Assembly: GCF_009604425.1 (NCBI RefSeq)
Contig: NZ_WEGI01000003.1
Span: 372,001-436,000, forward strand
Source of the DNA: Nocardia aurantia
GTDB lineage: Bacteria > Actinomycetota > Actinomycetes > Mycobacteriales > Mycobacteriaceae
DNA length: 64,000 bases
Reading direction: 5' to 3'
Positions within the stretch are counted from its first letter, which is position 1, and each line of letters opens with the position of its first letter. The position numbers were made by a program, and so were the translations under genes. A model generated the notes under the pieces. That model was not told where the DNA came from and searched no databases. It worked only from the letters and a program-made list of their open reading frames with translations. Shown here piece after piece: positions 53,164 to 61,112 of the stretch.

Positions 53164-53168
53164 AGGTC

Positions 53169-53819
53169 ATGCACATGGACTCCGTGGTGGAACCACTGCG
53201 GACGTTGGACTGGGACAACCTCGACGCGGTCGAGCATGTGACCCGGACGGCACTGGACGAGCTGGCATTGGACCCGGACATTGTTCGCCGTCGTCTCGCC
53301 GATCTGCCTGATCGGCCGGAACTGATGAAGCTCTGCGAGCACTACGACATTTTGGACAAGATCGTGCTGCACGATGATCCAACCGCCGGCTTCCGGGTCC
53401 GGCTGCACATCTTCCTGCCGGGATACTTCGACCGGCCACACAACCACCGGTGGAGCTACGCCAGCCGGATTCTGCGCGGACACTACCGGCACTACCTGTT
53501 CGGCAACGCCGAACTGGATGAGCTGGTGGATCCGACGAACCTGCGGGTGCTGCTGGCTCGGGAGGAGCCAGTGGGCACCTCCTACGCCCTGCACCACTCG
53601 ATGGTGCATGCCGTTGTCGCCGAACCCTTCACCGCCTCCCTGGTGATACGGGGCCCGGCGGTCAAGGATCGGTTTTTGGTGATGGACCGGCACACCGGCG
53701 AGGCGTGGTGGCAGTACGGGGCCAAGGAGGAATCCGCCGAGGAGGCCGCGAGGAAGCGGATGAGCCGGGCGCGGTTCGCTGAGGTGATGGGGTGGATGGA
53801 GGAGTGGGAGGTTTACTGA
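53169..53819 (+). CDS. Cupin-like protein of the radical SAM operon
   Basis: A 216-residue protein, ATG 53169 with GGAGGAG 8 nt upstream, following the radical SAM stop by 5 bp. The core FDRPHNHRWSYASRILRGHY, with an HxH pattern, and later HHSMVHAVVAEP suggest a metal-binding cupin. Cys is absent. It may be a dioxygenase or isomerase acting after the radical SAM step; no family name can be given securely. Confidence 0.65.
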   Translation: MHMDSVVEPLRTLDWDNLDAVEHVTRTALDELALDPDIVRRRLADLPDRPELMKLCEHYDILDKIVLHDDPTAGFRVRLHIFLPGYFDRPHNHRWSYASRILRGHYRHYLFGNAELDELVDPTNLRVLLAREEPVGTSYALHHSMVHAVVAEPFTASLVIRGPAVKDRFLVMDRHTGEAWWQYGAKEESAEEAARKRMSRARFAEVMGWMEEWEVY

Positions 53820-53898
53820 CCAGAAAATGTCTCGATTTCCACCACGGTCAGGTCGGTCTGGCGATCTGACCGTGTGCTACACCGAGATTGTCGGAAAT

Positions 53899-54270
53899 TC
53901 ACCCACTCCAAGGGCCAAACCGTATTTCAGGGTTCGCCAATGCGCGAGTCAGAAATGCTTTGAATTCCTTCACGTCCAGGATCTCCGCCGCGGAGAGGCT
54001 ATCAAACGGTCCACGCGGGGAACCTTCCTTTCCGACCAGCCAGATAGAACCGTCTTCGGCAACGACCCACACGAATCCGCGTCCATGACCATAGACCCAC
54101 CAGCCATGAATCTTATGTCCGTCACCTTTTGGCGGATATACCTCCGGTTTCCATCCTCGTCTGTGAGCTTCCGGCACGAAATCAGTTAACCAGTCCTGCA
54201 ATTCCGTCCACTGGTCCTCAGGGCTGATGTACCGATCGTCGGCCTCGCGCATGTCTTCTCTGAAACCCAT
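53899..54270 (-). CDS. Small hypothetical protein, third gene of the NUDIX/PfkB operon
   Basis: A 123-residue soluble protein (ATG 54270 with AGAGGAAG; ATG 54309 is an alternative). Trp-rich (EDQWTELQDWLTDFV, GWWVYGHGRGFVWVVAEDG), with a short beta-hairpin character at its centre. No family is recognised. It follows the PfkB-like gene by fewer than 50 bp. Confidence 0.55.
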   Translation of the reverse strand: MGFREDMREADDRYISPEDQWTELQDWLTDFVPEAHRRGWKPEVYPPKGDGHKIHGWWVYGHGRGFVWVVAEDGSIWLVGKEGSPRGPFDSLSAAEILDVKEFKAFLTRALANPEIRFGPWSG

Positions 54271-54318
54271 CCCGGCTTCCTCTCGAACCTGTTGGCCTCC
54301 ATTCTCCATCCCGAGGCA

Positions 54319-55248
54319 TCAGCTGGCGAAAGTTTGTCCATGAACCGCGATAAATGCTTCCAATTCGCGGAGCGTCGGCAGTGCGCCACCCTGCTCCCGT
54401 GCACACCGCAGTGCCCCACTGGCCGACCCGAGCACCATGCTGCGCTCCATCGGCCAACCAGCCCAGAGGCCATAGAGCAGCCCACCTGAGAAAGCGGCGC
54501 CGGCACAATGGGTATGCCGCACCACCACCGAGAAGGCGGGCACGGAGATCTCCTCGGTGCGGCTGACGGCCACTGCACCGGATGCTCCGGCCGTCACCAC
54601 CACCCAGGCCGCTTCCGTCTGAGCGAGAAGCGTTCTAGCGACCACGGGTGCTTCGGCATGGTCGTCGTCATCGACGTTGGTCTGAAGCAGCAGCTTCTCG
54701 TAGCCGGCCACGGCCTGGCGTACACCATCGGACAGTGGTGATCCGCCGAGGTTGATCAGCACTGGGGTATTCGCCGCTCTGGCCGCAGCGACGACCCGCA
54801 CCGCGGCCTTCTCGATGAGTTCATAGGCATCGACGTACACGAATGCGGCGGTGTGAACCGGCGACAGATCTACCTGCTGGAGCGCGTCGACCACACCGGG
54901 CAGATGGGCGAACCATGTTCGCGTGGCTGCGCCGTCGGCGATGACCGTGATCGACGGGGTGCTCAGGTTCTCGTGAGCCTCGGCTGTGGTCGGAACGTTG
55001 TGCTGCTCGAGCCAGGTGCGGGCCTGCCCGCCGAGGTGGTCGGTGCCAATGTTGTTGGCAATGAGCAGTGTTGGGGCATCGAGGGCCACCAGTACCGCAG
55101 CTGCCATCGGTGCGTCGGCGGCGATCGAGTATTCGGCCGCTTCGATCGAGGCGCCGGAGTTGGCAGGGGGATACTGCGGCACGCGCCAGAGCTGAGCCGC
55201 GGCAAGGTAGCTGAAGCAGACGATCGGTTGGGCGCGTGCCGTCAGCAT
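54319..55248 (-). CDS. PfkB-like protein with degenerate catalytic motif
   Basis: A 309-residue ribokinase-fold protein. The fold is recognisable (AADAPMAAAVLVALDAPTLL, TGAS-type WVVVTAGASGAVAV), but the catalytic signature DTxGAGDxF reads HTHCAGAAFSGG: the Asp that acts as general base is Ala and the first Asp is His. It may therefore be inactive as a kinase, be a binding or sensor protein, or use another mechanism. It is encoded between the NUDIX gene (5 bp upstream) and the 123-aa gene. Confidence 0.72.
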   Translation of the reverse strand: MLTARAQPIVCFSYLAAAQLWRVPQYPPANSGASIEAAEYSIAADAPMAAAVLVALDAPTLLIANNIGTDHLGGQARTWLEQHNVPTTAEAHENLSTPSITVIADGAATRTWFAHLPGVVDALQQVDLSPVHTAAFVYVDAYELIEKAAVRVVAAARAANTPVLINLGGSPLSDGVRQAVAGYEKLLLQTNVDDDDHAEAPVVARTLLAQTEAAWVVVTAGASGAVAVSRTEEISVPAFSVVVRHTHCAGAAFSGGLLYGLWAGWPMERSMVLGSASGALRCAREQGGALPTLRELEAFIAVHGQTFAS

Positions 55249-55252
55249 CGAG

Positions 55253-55720
55253 CTACCAGCCGTAGGTCGAAAACTGCTGGCCTTCGGCGATGCGTTCCAT
55301 GGCGAACCGGCAGTAGGCGATCATGTGCTCGGGCAGTTCATTGACGTTGAACCACTGGAGATCACCGCACTTGTCGGGCTCCTGGTTCTCCGGAGCGCCC
55401 TGCCAGGTGCGCACCGTGAAGAAGAACGCCACCCGGCCACCTGATGCCGAGTTGTGCATGATGTGCGTGAAGTGGACGTCCTCGGGGCTGATCGTCACCC
55501 CGATCTCTTCCACTGCTTCCCGGATCACCGCTTGGACGACGGATTCGCCGACCTCGAGGTGTCCCGAGGGCAGATGCCATGCCCCATCTTCGAATCCGGT
55601 GTTCTGGCGCAGGCCGAACAGCACCTCATGCCCGCGGCGCAGCAGCAGATGAACATCGCCGTTGACCGTGTGTCGTTGGGGTTTGGCATCGGGGGCCGCA
55701 GTAGTTGCCGTCTGGCTCAT
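55253..55720 (-). CDS. NUDIX hydrolase
   Basis: A 155-residue hydrolase with a complete Nudix box: GHLEVGE (Gly53, Glu59) and REAVEEIGV (residues 67-75). The N-terminal HTVNGDVHLLLRRGHEVLFGLRQNTGFEDG is typical of the family. It hydrolyses nucleoside diphosphates linked to another group. It is first in the operon with the PfkB-like gene. The promoter shares a 17-nt box with the regulator's promoter at 51153. Confidence 0.92.
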   Translation of the reverse strand: MSQTATTAAPDAKPQRHTVNGDVHLLLRRGHEVLFGLRQNTGFEDGAWHLPSGHLEVGESVVQAVIREAVEEIGVTISPEDVHFTHIMHNSASGGRVAFFFTVRTWQGAPENQEPDKCGDLQWFNVNELPEHMIAYCRFAMERIAEGQQFSTYGW

Positions 55721-55753
55721 ACCGAATGGTTCCTTCCCTGAACTAAGCCGTTG

Positions 55754-55778
55754 ACCTGGGGATTTCTCGCTTTGCGAG
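55754..55778. promoter_or_regulatory. Shared promoter box, copy 2, with inverted repeat
   Basis: ACCTGGGGATTTCTCGC (55754-55770), 15/17 identical to 51153-51169. It runs into CTCGC-TTT-GCGAG (55766-55778), a perfect inverted repeat. It lies 34 bp upstream of the NUDIX start. Confidence 0.55.
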
Positions 55779-55935
55779 TAAACGACCTGAGCCTAATCCT
55801 TTGGTAGCTACTGGACTATGCGCCGGACGCATATCTGGCCGCGAGGGGACGGTATAGCCCCTGACCGGGGAAAATTCAGGCTTGCGGTAGGTCAACGTCG
55901 CTGAGGTTAACCAAACAGCAAGGGAGACAAGAGGA

Positions 55936-56130
55936 ATGCGGCCAAATGTGCGTCATATCCACATCGAGCTCGGTGCACTGCGACTCGACTTCCAAGCTGG
56001 TGCCGAACAGGCCCAGAGCGTGGCCGACGAACTGGCTGCCAGCTTCTCCGAGCTGGATCTCAGCGTGGTCGTCGATGACGACGTACAGCCGGGTCTTCCG
56101 TTCCTGCCGTGTTCCGGGCTGTGGGACTGA
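55936..56130 (+). CDS. Small ORF in the cluster, possible peptide substrate
   Basis: A 64-residue frame with a good ribosome-binding site (AGGGAG) before its ATG. Sequence character: basic N-terminus (MRPNVRHIHIELG), acidic middle (FSELDLSVVVDDD), and a short Pro/Gly-rich C-terminus (PGLPFLPCSGLWD). It is divergent from the NUDIX operon. Leader-like acidic segment and short tail could suit a radical SAM substrate peptide, but there is no recognised precursor family, so this is speculative. Confidence 0.4.
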   Translation: MRPNVRHIHIELGALRLDFQAGAEQAQSVADELAASFSELDLSVVVDDDVQPGLPFLPCSGLWD

Positions 56131-56750
56131 CGATGAGTTCGGTCTCCTGCTGCTTGGTCGCTTTCGCCTGCCTTCCCGAAAGTTGTTCCCTCTCAGATCT
56201 TCTCAAGGAGATTCACATGTCACTGCCGTTTCAACGCATGGGTCCGCTACCAGGGGTGTGGGCATTGCCCGCAGTGGAAGCACAACCGGGATGGCCACTG
56301 CCTGACGCCGGAGTCTTCCTGCGGGTGTTCTCGGGTGCCGTCAAGCCGAGCACGGTGCTGCTCCGCTCGGCTGTGGGATTCATTGGCGCCTGGCAGGTGA
56401 TCTACGAACATGGCCGAAACGCTCCGGACGAAGTGCATGAGCAGCTGGCGCTGCTGACCTTCGTCATCGACCAGGAGGCGGGTGGGCACGCCGGGGGGAT
56501 TGAGATTCCCCACGGAATCGACACCAAAAACAGTCAGGCAATCCTTCGGCAAATTGGATTGTGGGGAGTTGCCGACCTCGGTTACGGCCCATATGGCGCG
56601 TCCCGGAACTGCTCGCCGACCCGTGCCAGGCACGTTCGACGTCCTGTGTGCCACCTCACGCGTGACGTGCCCGATATGCCCGGTGATTGCCGTTTGGTCC
56701 ACAACTGGTCCACAACCGAGCCCCGCGCTGCCTTCCGGCGGAGACACGAG

Positions 56751-56779
56751 AACCCCTCCTGGCCAGGTCAGGAGGGGTT
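56751..56779. terminator. Hairpin terminator beside tRNA-Pro
   Basis: 11-bp perfect stem AACCCCTCCTG / CAGGAGGGGTT with loop GCCAGGT, followed by TT on the plus strand. It serves island transcription and/or, read on the other strand, the tRNA. Confidence 0.7.
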
Positions 56780-56788
56780 TTACGATGG

Positions 56789-56793
<5 letters not shown>
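56773..56793 (+). repeat. Right att-like direct repeat, overlapping tRNA-Pro 3' end
   Basis: AGGGGTTTTACGATGGTCGGG, 20/21 identical to 42329-42349. The last 5 bases are the 3' end of the minus-strand tRNA, the usual integration target of tyrosine-recombinase islands. Confidence 0.5.
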
Positions 56794-56862
<69 letters not shown>

Positions 56863-57403
56863 CCGCACCCGCTTGGCGAGTGCTCGATGAGAGTACCTCA
56901 CGACACCCCTGTTCAACCAAATCGGCGGATTGAGCTGCACCGATATGTCGAGCATCGCCCGCTCTCGGATGCCGTGCCCGGGCTGGTTGGGGTCCGCCGT
57001 GCGGTTACATCCGCCGGCATACGCAGAGCGGGACCAGAGCGGGACTGTGAATCCTCGGGCATGCCACAGATCGTGCTGGTGCGGATACTCATAACCGGGC
57101 GGACGCCAACCGCGGACCCGGGCCCGCGATGTCTCGGCATCCGTCGAACTGCGGCCGCTGTGTCGGTGAATGAGGTTCTGGCGGAGCATGTTTCATTACG
57201 AGCCATCGTTCGCCGGTGGAGGTCGATCGCTACCGGTGCGACCGCTTGCTGTGGCGGGAGTTAACGCGGGATGGTAGTGGTCCGATGGTTCTGATGTATT
57301 GCTGTACAACAGAATTCGTCACGAATTGGTTGCGGCCTGGAGATCCGGTGCGGCGCTGCTCGCGTGCGACGGGTTCGATTCGAACGAAACAGTGGGGACA
57401 GGT
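56863..57403. other. Intergenic region between tRNA-Pro and lipoprotein, no convincing gene
   Basis: Open frames of up to ~180 codons occur on both strands but have Arg/Pro-rich shadow character. The segment 57290-57330 is less GC-rich and may hold the promoter of the lipoprotein gene. Confidence 0.4.
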
Positions 57404-58033
57404 ATGAACATCAAGTTGTCGGTCGTGTCGGCGGTCGCGGTCGCCGCGTGTGCTGTCGTGGGATGTCACACGACCGAACGACCGGCGGCGGCGGACAGTG
57501 CTGTGATGACGGACGTGGGTGTGGCGCCGAGCCGGGTCATCGCCGCCGGGCCCGTGCCGTCGGCCGGTTCGTCGACCGCCACCGCGTCGGCGGTCACCGC
57601 GTCCCCGGGTGTGGCCACTGGGGACGGTAGTGGTCATGGGCTGTGCTTGGACGTGAATTCGGCGCTCGTCCACTCCGCGGTCGTGAGTCTGGCAGGTCAG
57701 TTGCCGGATGATCAGTGGGTTGTGCAGGGTGCGAGTGATGATCCGATCGCGGCCGGATGTGCGGGGGTGTTGTCGTGGGTGGCTCTGCAGGGGCCGGGGA
57801 TCCACCCCGTCACGCACGTCCTGTTCTTCACGGGCGGAACGTATCTGGGTACGGCCACCACGCAGCCGTACGCCTACACCACGGTGCTCGGGAAGACCCG
57901 TGACACCGTCTCGGTGCAGTACAAATGGCCCGAAGCGCAGGATCCCCTGTGCTGCCCGACCGGATCCGGTGTGGTGATATTCACTCTGAACGGCGCCACC
58001 GTCACCGCGCAGGGGCAGTTCCCGCCGAACTGA
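57404..58033 (+). CDS. LppP/LprE-family lipoprotein
   Basis: A 209-residue predicted lipoprotein: signal peptide with a VVGC lipobox, then a long Ala/Ser/Thr linker, then a C-terminal domain of the mycobacterial LppP/LprE type (LCLDVNSALVHSAVVSLAG; ASDDPIAAGCAGVLSWVAL; HVLFFTGGTYLGTAT). Three Cys in the domain could form disulfides (LCLD, AGCAG, PLCCP). Extracytoplasmic; function unknown in this family to my knowledge. Confidence 0.8.
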   Translation: MNIKLSVVSAVAVAACAVVGCHTTERPAAADSAVMTDVGVAPSRVIAAGPVPSAGSSTATASAVTASPGVATGDGSGHGLCLDVNSALVHSAVVSLAGQLPDDQWVVQGASDDPIAAGCAGVLSWVALQGPGIHPVTHVLFFTGGTYLGTATTQPYAYTTVLGKTRDTVSVQYKWPEAQDPLCCPTGSGVVIFTLNGATVTAQGQFPPN

Positions 58034-58051
58034 CGGCCGTGCGGTACCGAC

Positions 58052-58543
58052 TCAGTAGACGGTGACCTGGCCGGGCTGGGCCAGCGAGAATCCGTGCCGG
58101 TCAGCGGTGACGCAGCCGCGGGCCATGTAATGGCCGTCGCCACAACGGATCTGGGTTCCGAGTAGGGGCGGATTCGGTGTGCAGGCTTGTCCCGGGCAGC
58201 CGTTCGGTTCGTACACCGGGGCCGGATTGCCGCCGGGGAGGGTGAACGGGGTTCCGGGAAGGGAGGTCCCGTGCATCGGGGCACCCACGACGTCCTGGGT
58301 GATCTGCCGCCCCGGCGTCGGCAGGGTCAGGCCGTCCGCGCTGCCCGACGGCAGGAATCCCGGCCGCTGCGTCACCATCAGCCCGTCGGGCAGGTCGCAG
58401 CCCAGCAGGCCGGCGGGGGAGACCGCGCAGTTCAGACCTTGATAGGTGAAGTAGACGGGATCGGCCGCATGTGCCGGCCCGCCGCATTCGATCACCAGGA
58501 CCGCGGCTACCAGCCCCAGTGCCCCTGCCGCCCATCGTCCCAT
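58052..58543 (-). CDS. Small secreted protein, unknown function
   Basis: A 163-residue protein with an N-terminal signal peptide (GRWAAGALGLVAAVLVIE, cleavage around PAHAADP) and a Pro/Gly-rich mature part with several Cys (LNCAVSP, LGCDLP, NGCPGQACTP, IRCGDG, RGCV) that likely form disulfides. ATG 58543 has CGGAGGG. It is typical of nocardial secreted proteins of unknown role, and convergent with the LppP/LprE-like gene. Confidence 0.75.
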   Translation of the reverse strand: MGRWAAGALGLVAAVLVIECGGPAHAADPVYFTYQGLNCAVSPAGLLGCDLPDGLMVTQRPGFLPSGSADGLTLPTPGRQITQDVVGAPMHGTSLPGTPFTLPGGNPAPVYEPNGCPGQACTPNPPLLGTQIRCGDGHYMARGCVTADRHGFSLAQPGQVTVY

Positions 58544-58806
58544 CTTTCCCTCCGGCTCCGTACTCGAATGAATCGTGTTGATCACCAGCCTGTTCCGGTG
58601 ATCGCCGCGGTGTTCGACAGACCCAGGGTAGAGCACGGGGGGCGGCGGATCCGGCGATCCGCCGCATGCCGGGCGCCGCTACCGAACCGCTGTCCAGGTC
58701 GCGTGGATGAGCGCTGGACTGGCATCAGGTCACGGCGCCAGGTTCGCGTTGAACCGGATCGGTCGCGGGCGAGCGGTCTCGATGTCGCGGGTGCCGGGTG
58801 ATTGGC

Positions 58807-58827
58807 ATATACCCCATGGGGGTATAT
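58807..58827. promoter_or_regulatory. CsoR/RcnR-type operator
   Basis: ATATACCCC-ATG-GGGGTATAT, perfect 9-bp arms, the pattern bound by copper sensors of the CsoR family. It lies 40 bp upstream of the permease start and overlaps a probable promoter, so metal-derepressed expression is expected. No csoR gene is present in the window. Confidence 0.7.
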
Positions 58828-58867
58828 GGTCTCTCGAGTACTCGGTGGTGCGAGGGAAGGAATCGTT

Positions 58868-60031
58868 GTGCGGGCTGTGGGACATGCGCTGGGGTTGGCC
58901 GGGGCCATGACGTGGGAGATTCTCTGGGCGCTGGTGCTGGGGTTCTTCTTGTCCGCCGTGGTGCAGGCGCTGGTGCGGAAGTCGACCGTGGTGCGGTTGC
59001 TGGGGGACGATCGGCCGCGGACGTTGGCGGTGGCCGCGGGGTTGGGGGCGGCTTCTTCGTCGTGTTCCTATGCGGCGGTGGCGCTGGCTCGGTCGTTGTT
59101 CCGGAAGGGGGCGAACTTCACGGCGGCCATGGCTTTCGAGATCGGTTCCACCAATCTGGTGGTGGAGTTGGGGATCATTCTGGCTCTGTTGCTGGGGTGG
59201 CAGTTCACCGTGGCGGAGTTCGTGGGTGGGCCGATCATGATCGTGTTCGTGGCCCTGTTGTTCCGGGTCTTCGTGCGGTCTCGGCTGGTGGAGGCTGCTC
59301 GGGAGCAGGCGGAGCGAGGGGTGGCCGGGGCTATGGAGGGGCATGCGGGCATGGACATGGCGATAGCGGGTGAGGGGTCGTTCCGGCGGCGACTGGTGTC
59401 GGGTCGGGGATTCACGGCTGTGGCACACGTGTTCGTGATGGAGTGGGCCGCCATCCTGCGGGATCTGGTGGTGGGGTTGCTGATTGCGGGGGCCATCGGG
59501 GCCTGGATGCCGGATGCGTTCTGGCAGAGGTTTTTTCTGGAGGGGCATTCGGTGTTGTCGGCGGTGTGGGGGCCGATCGTCGGGCCGGCGGTGGCTATCG
59601 CGGCGTTCGTGTGTTCCATCGGGAACGTGCCGTTGGCGGCGGTGCTGTGGAACGGGGGCATCAGTTTCGGTGGGGTGGTGGCGTTCGTGTTCGCCGATCT
59701 GCTGATCCTGCCGATTCTCAACATCTATCGGAAGTACTACGGGGTTCGGATGACGCTCGTTCTGTTCGGGACGTTCTACGTCGCGATGGTGGGGGCGGGG
59801 TACCTGGTGGAGATTCTGTTCGGGGTGGCGCGGCTGACGCCTACCGAGCGGGATGCCATGGTCATGACGGAGGGGATTCGGTGGAATTACACGACCTGGC
59901 TGAACATCGTGTTCCTGGTGCTCGCCGCTGTGCTGGTGGCGCGGTTCGTGCGGACGGGCGGGATTCCCATGTTGCGGATGATGGGCGGGGCGCCGGGGAG
60001 TGGGCATGATCACGGGGAGATGGAGATGTGA
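58868..60031 (+). CDS. Permease (DUF318/YraQ-ArsP-like) with His-rich tail
   Basis: A 387-residue integral membrane protein with about 8-10 hydrophobic segments. Motifs GLGAASSSCSYAAVALARSLF and FVCSIGNVPLAAVLWNGG are the paired Cys-containing helices of the DUF318 permease family (ArsP relatives). The C-terminus ends GSGHDHGEMEM, a possible metal site. GTG 58868 with GAAGGA is chosen; upstream starts would place the operator inside the gene. The operator suggests a copper-linked transporter; the cargo is not known. Confidence 0.85.
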   Translation: MRAVGHALGLAGAMTWEILWALVLGFFLSAVVQALVRKSTVVRLLGDDRPRTLAVAAGLGAASSSCSYAAVALARSLFRKGANFTAAMAFEIGSTNLVVELGIILALLLGWQFTVAEFVGGPIMIVFVALLFRVFVRSRLVEAAREQAERGVAGAMEGHAGMDMAIAGEGSFRRRLVSGRGFTAVAHVFVMEWAAILRDLVVGLLIAGAIGAWMPDAFWQRFFLEGHSVLSAVWGPIVGPAVAIAAFVCSIGNVPLAAVLWNGGISFGGVVAFVFADLLILPILNIYRKYYGVRMTLVLFGTFYVAMVGAGYLVEILFGVARLTPTERDAMVMTEGIRWNYTTWLNIVFLVLAAVLVARFVRTGGIPMLRMMGGAPGSGHDHGEMEM

Positions 60032-60976
60032 TCAGGCGCCGTGAAGGGGCTCGGCATTCGGGGCGGCTTGGATGGTGGGCGGCGTGCCGGTGGGGTAGTC
60101 GGCGGGAGTGGTTGTGGCGGTGAGGAAGTCGGTGGTCCACTCGGTGGCCAGGTGCTGGAGGGTGGCCACGTTGGCGGGCTGGGGTGCGCCGCAGAAGATT
60201 TCGCCGGGGGCGTCGGTGCTGGCGCCCTCGGCGTCGGTGTGGGCGCCGGTGGGGAGGCGGACTCCGATGAAGGTTCGGTGCAGGAGGGTTTGCAGGGCCG
60301 TGGTGCCGGTGCCGAAGTTGTTGCAGGGGGCCGGTGGGCCGGAGATCGTGAGGACGGGCAGGGGGGTTCGGTCCAGATCGGTGAGGGCTGTGTCGGTGTT
60401 GTTGCCCAGGAAGGACTTCACCGGGTCGAGGAGGATCAGGCCGTGGAGGTTCCCCCATTGGGCGGGAGCGGTGGTGTGCAGGCGGTGGGCGACGTATTCG
60501 ACCGCCTCGGCGCCGGCGGAGTGGCCGATGAAGACCAGGTCGCGGGGGAGTGCCGGGGTGGGGCGGTTCCGGGCGGTCGCCGCGGCGGCCAGGGAGGTGG
60601 CCAGCGGGCCGGTGGGGTCGTCGGCGGTGGTGAACAGGGCCGCTACCTGGTTCAGGAAGGGGGTGTTGTCGCCGAGGTTCTGGAGGGTGCAGCCGGCGGG
60701 ATCGATGAAGGGGAGGCTGGGGGTGAAGACCAGATAGCCCGCCGCCGTGAGGGTTTCGGCGAGATCGGCCACGTTGGCGTCGGTTCGGGCGAAACCGTGC
60801 TGGAGCCAGACCAAGCCGCGCGGGGCGCCCTCCGGGAGATACCAGTCGGCGGGTTGGTGGTGGATCGCGCCGGCGCAGGGTATGTCGACGGTGGTGGGGG
60901 CCGCGGCGGCGGGGACGGTGGCGGCCGGGCCCGCCAGGCAGGCGGCGGCGATCAGGGTGACGAGGTGGACGCGCAT
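60032..60976 (-). CDS. Secreted alpha/beta hydrolase
   Basis: A 314-residue hydrolase with a signal peptide (LVTLIAAACLAGPAATV, cleavage near AAAAP). VWLQHGFARTD is the oxyanion strand and GHSAGAEAVEY the nucleophile elbow; an Asp in ILLDPVK and a C-terminal His (TGAHTDAE) complete a plausible triad. Three or four Cys suggest disulfides. It converges on the permease with the two stops adjacent. The substrate is unknown; it may be a lipase/esterase. Confidence 0.8.
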   Translation of the reverse strand: MRVHLVTLIAAACLAGPAATVPAAAAPTTVDIPCAGAIHHQPADWYLPEGAPRGLVWLQHGFARTDANVADLAETLTAAGYLVFTPSLPFIDPAGCTLQNLGDNTPFLNQVAALFTTADDPTGPLATSLAAAATARNRPTPALPRDLVFIGHSAGAEAVEYVAHRLHTTAPAQWGNLHGLILLDPVKSFLGNNTDTALTDLDRTPLPVLTISGPPAPCNNFGTGTTALQTLLHRTFIGVRLPTGAHTDAEGASTDAPGEIFCGAPQPANVATLQHLATEWTTDFLTATTTPADYPTGTPPTIQAAPNAEPLHGA

Positions 60977-61112
60977 CGCGACTCCAAGTGGGGGACAGGC
61001 TGTTCCGTGAACGGGACGGCAGGGGGGAACGTTGTGCGCCGACCGTATGTGCCGGGCGGGGCGGGCCGGTTGCCTGTGTGTTTCTTCTGTCGAAACGGTG
61101 TTTCCGTTGTGG

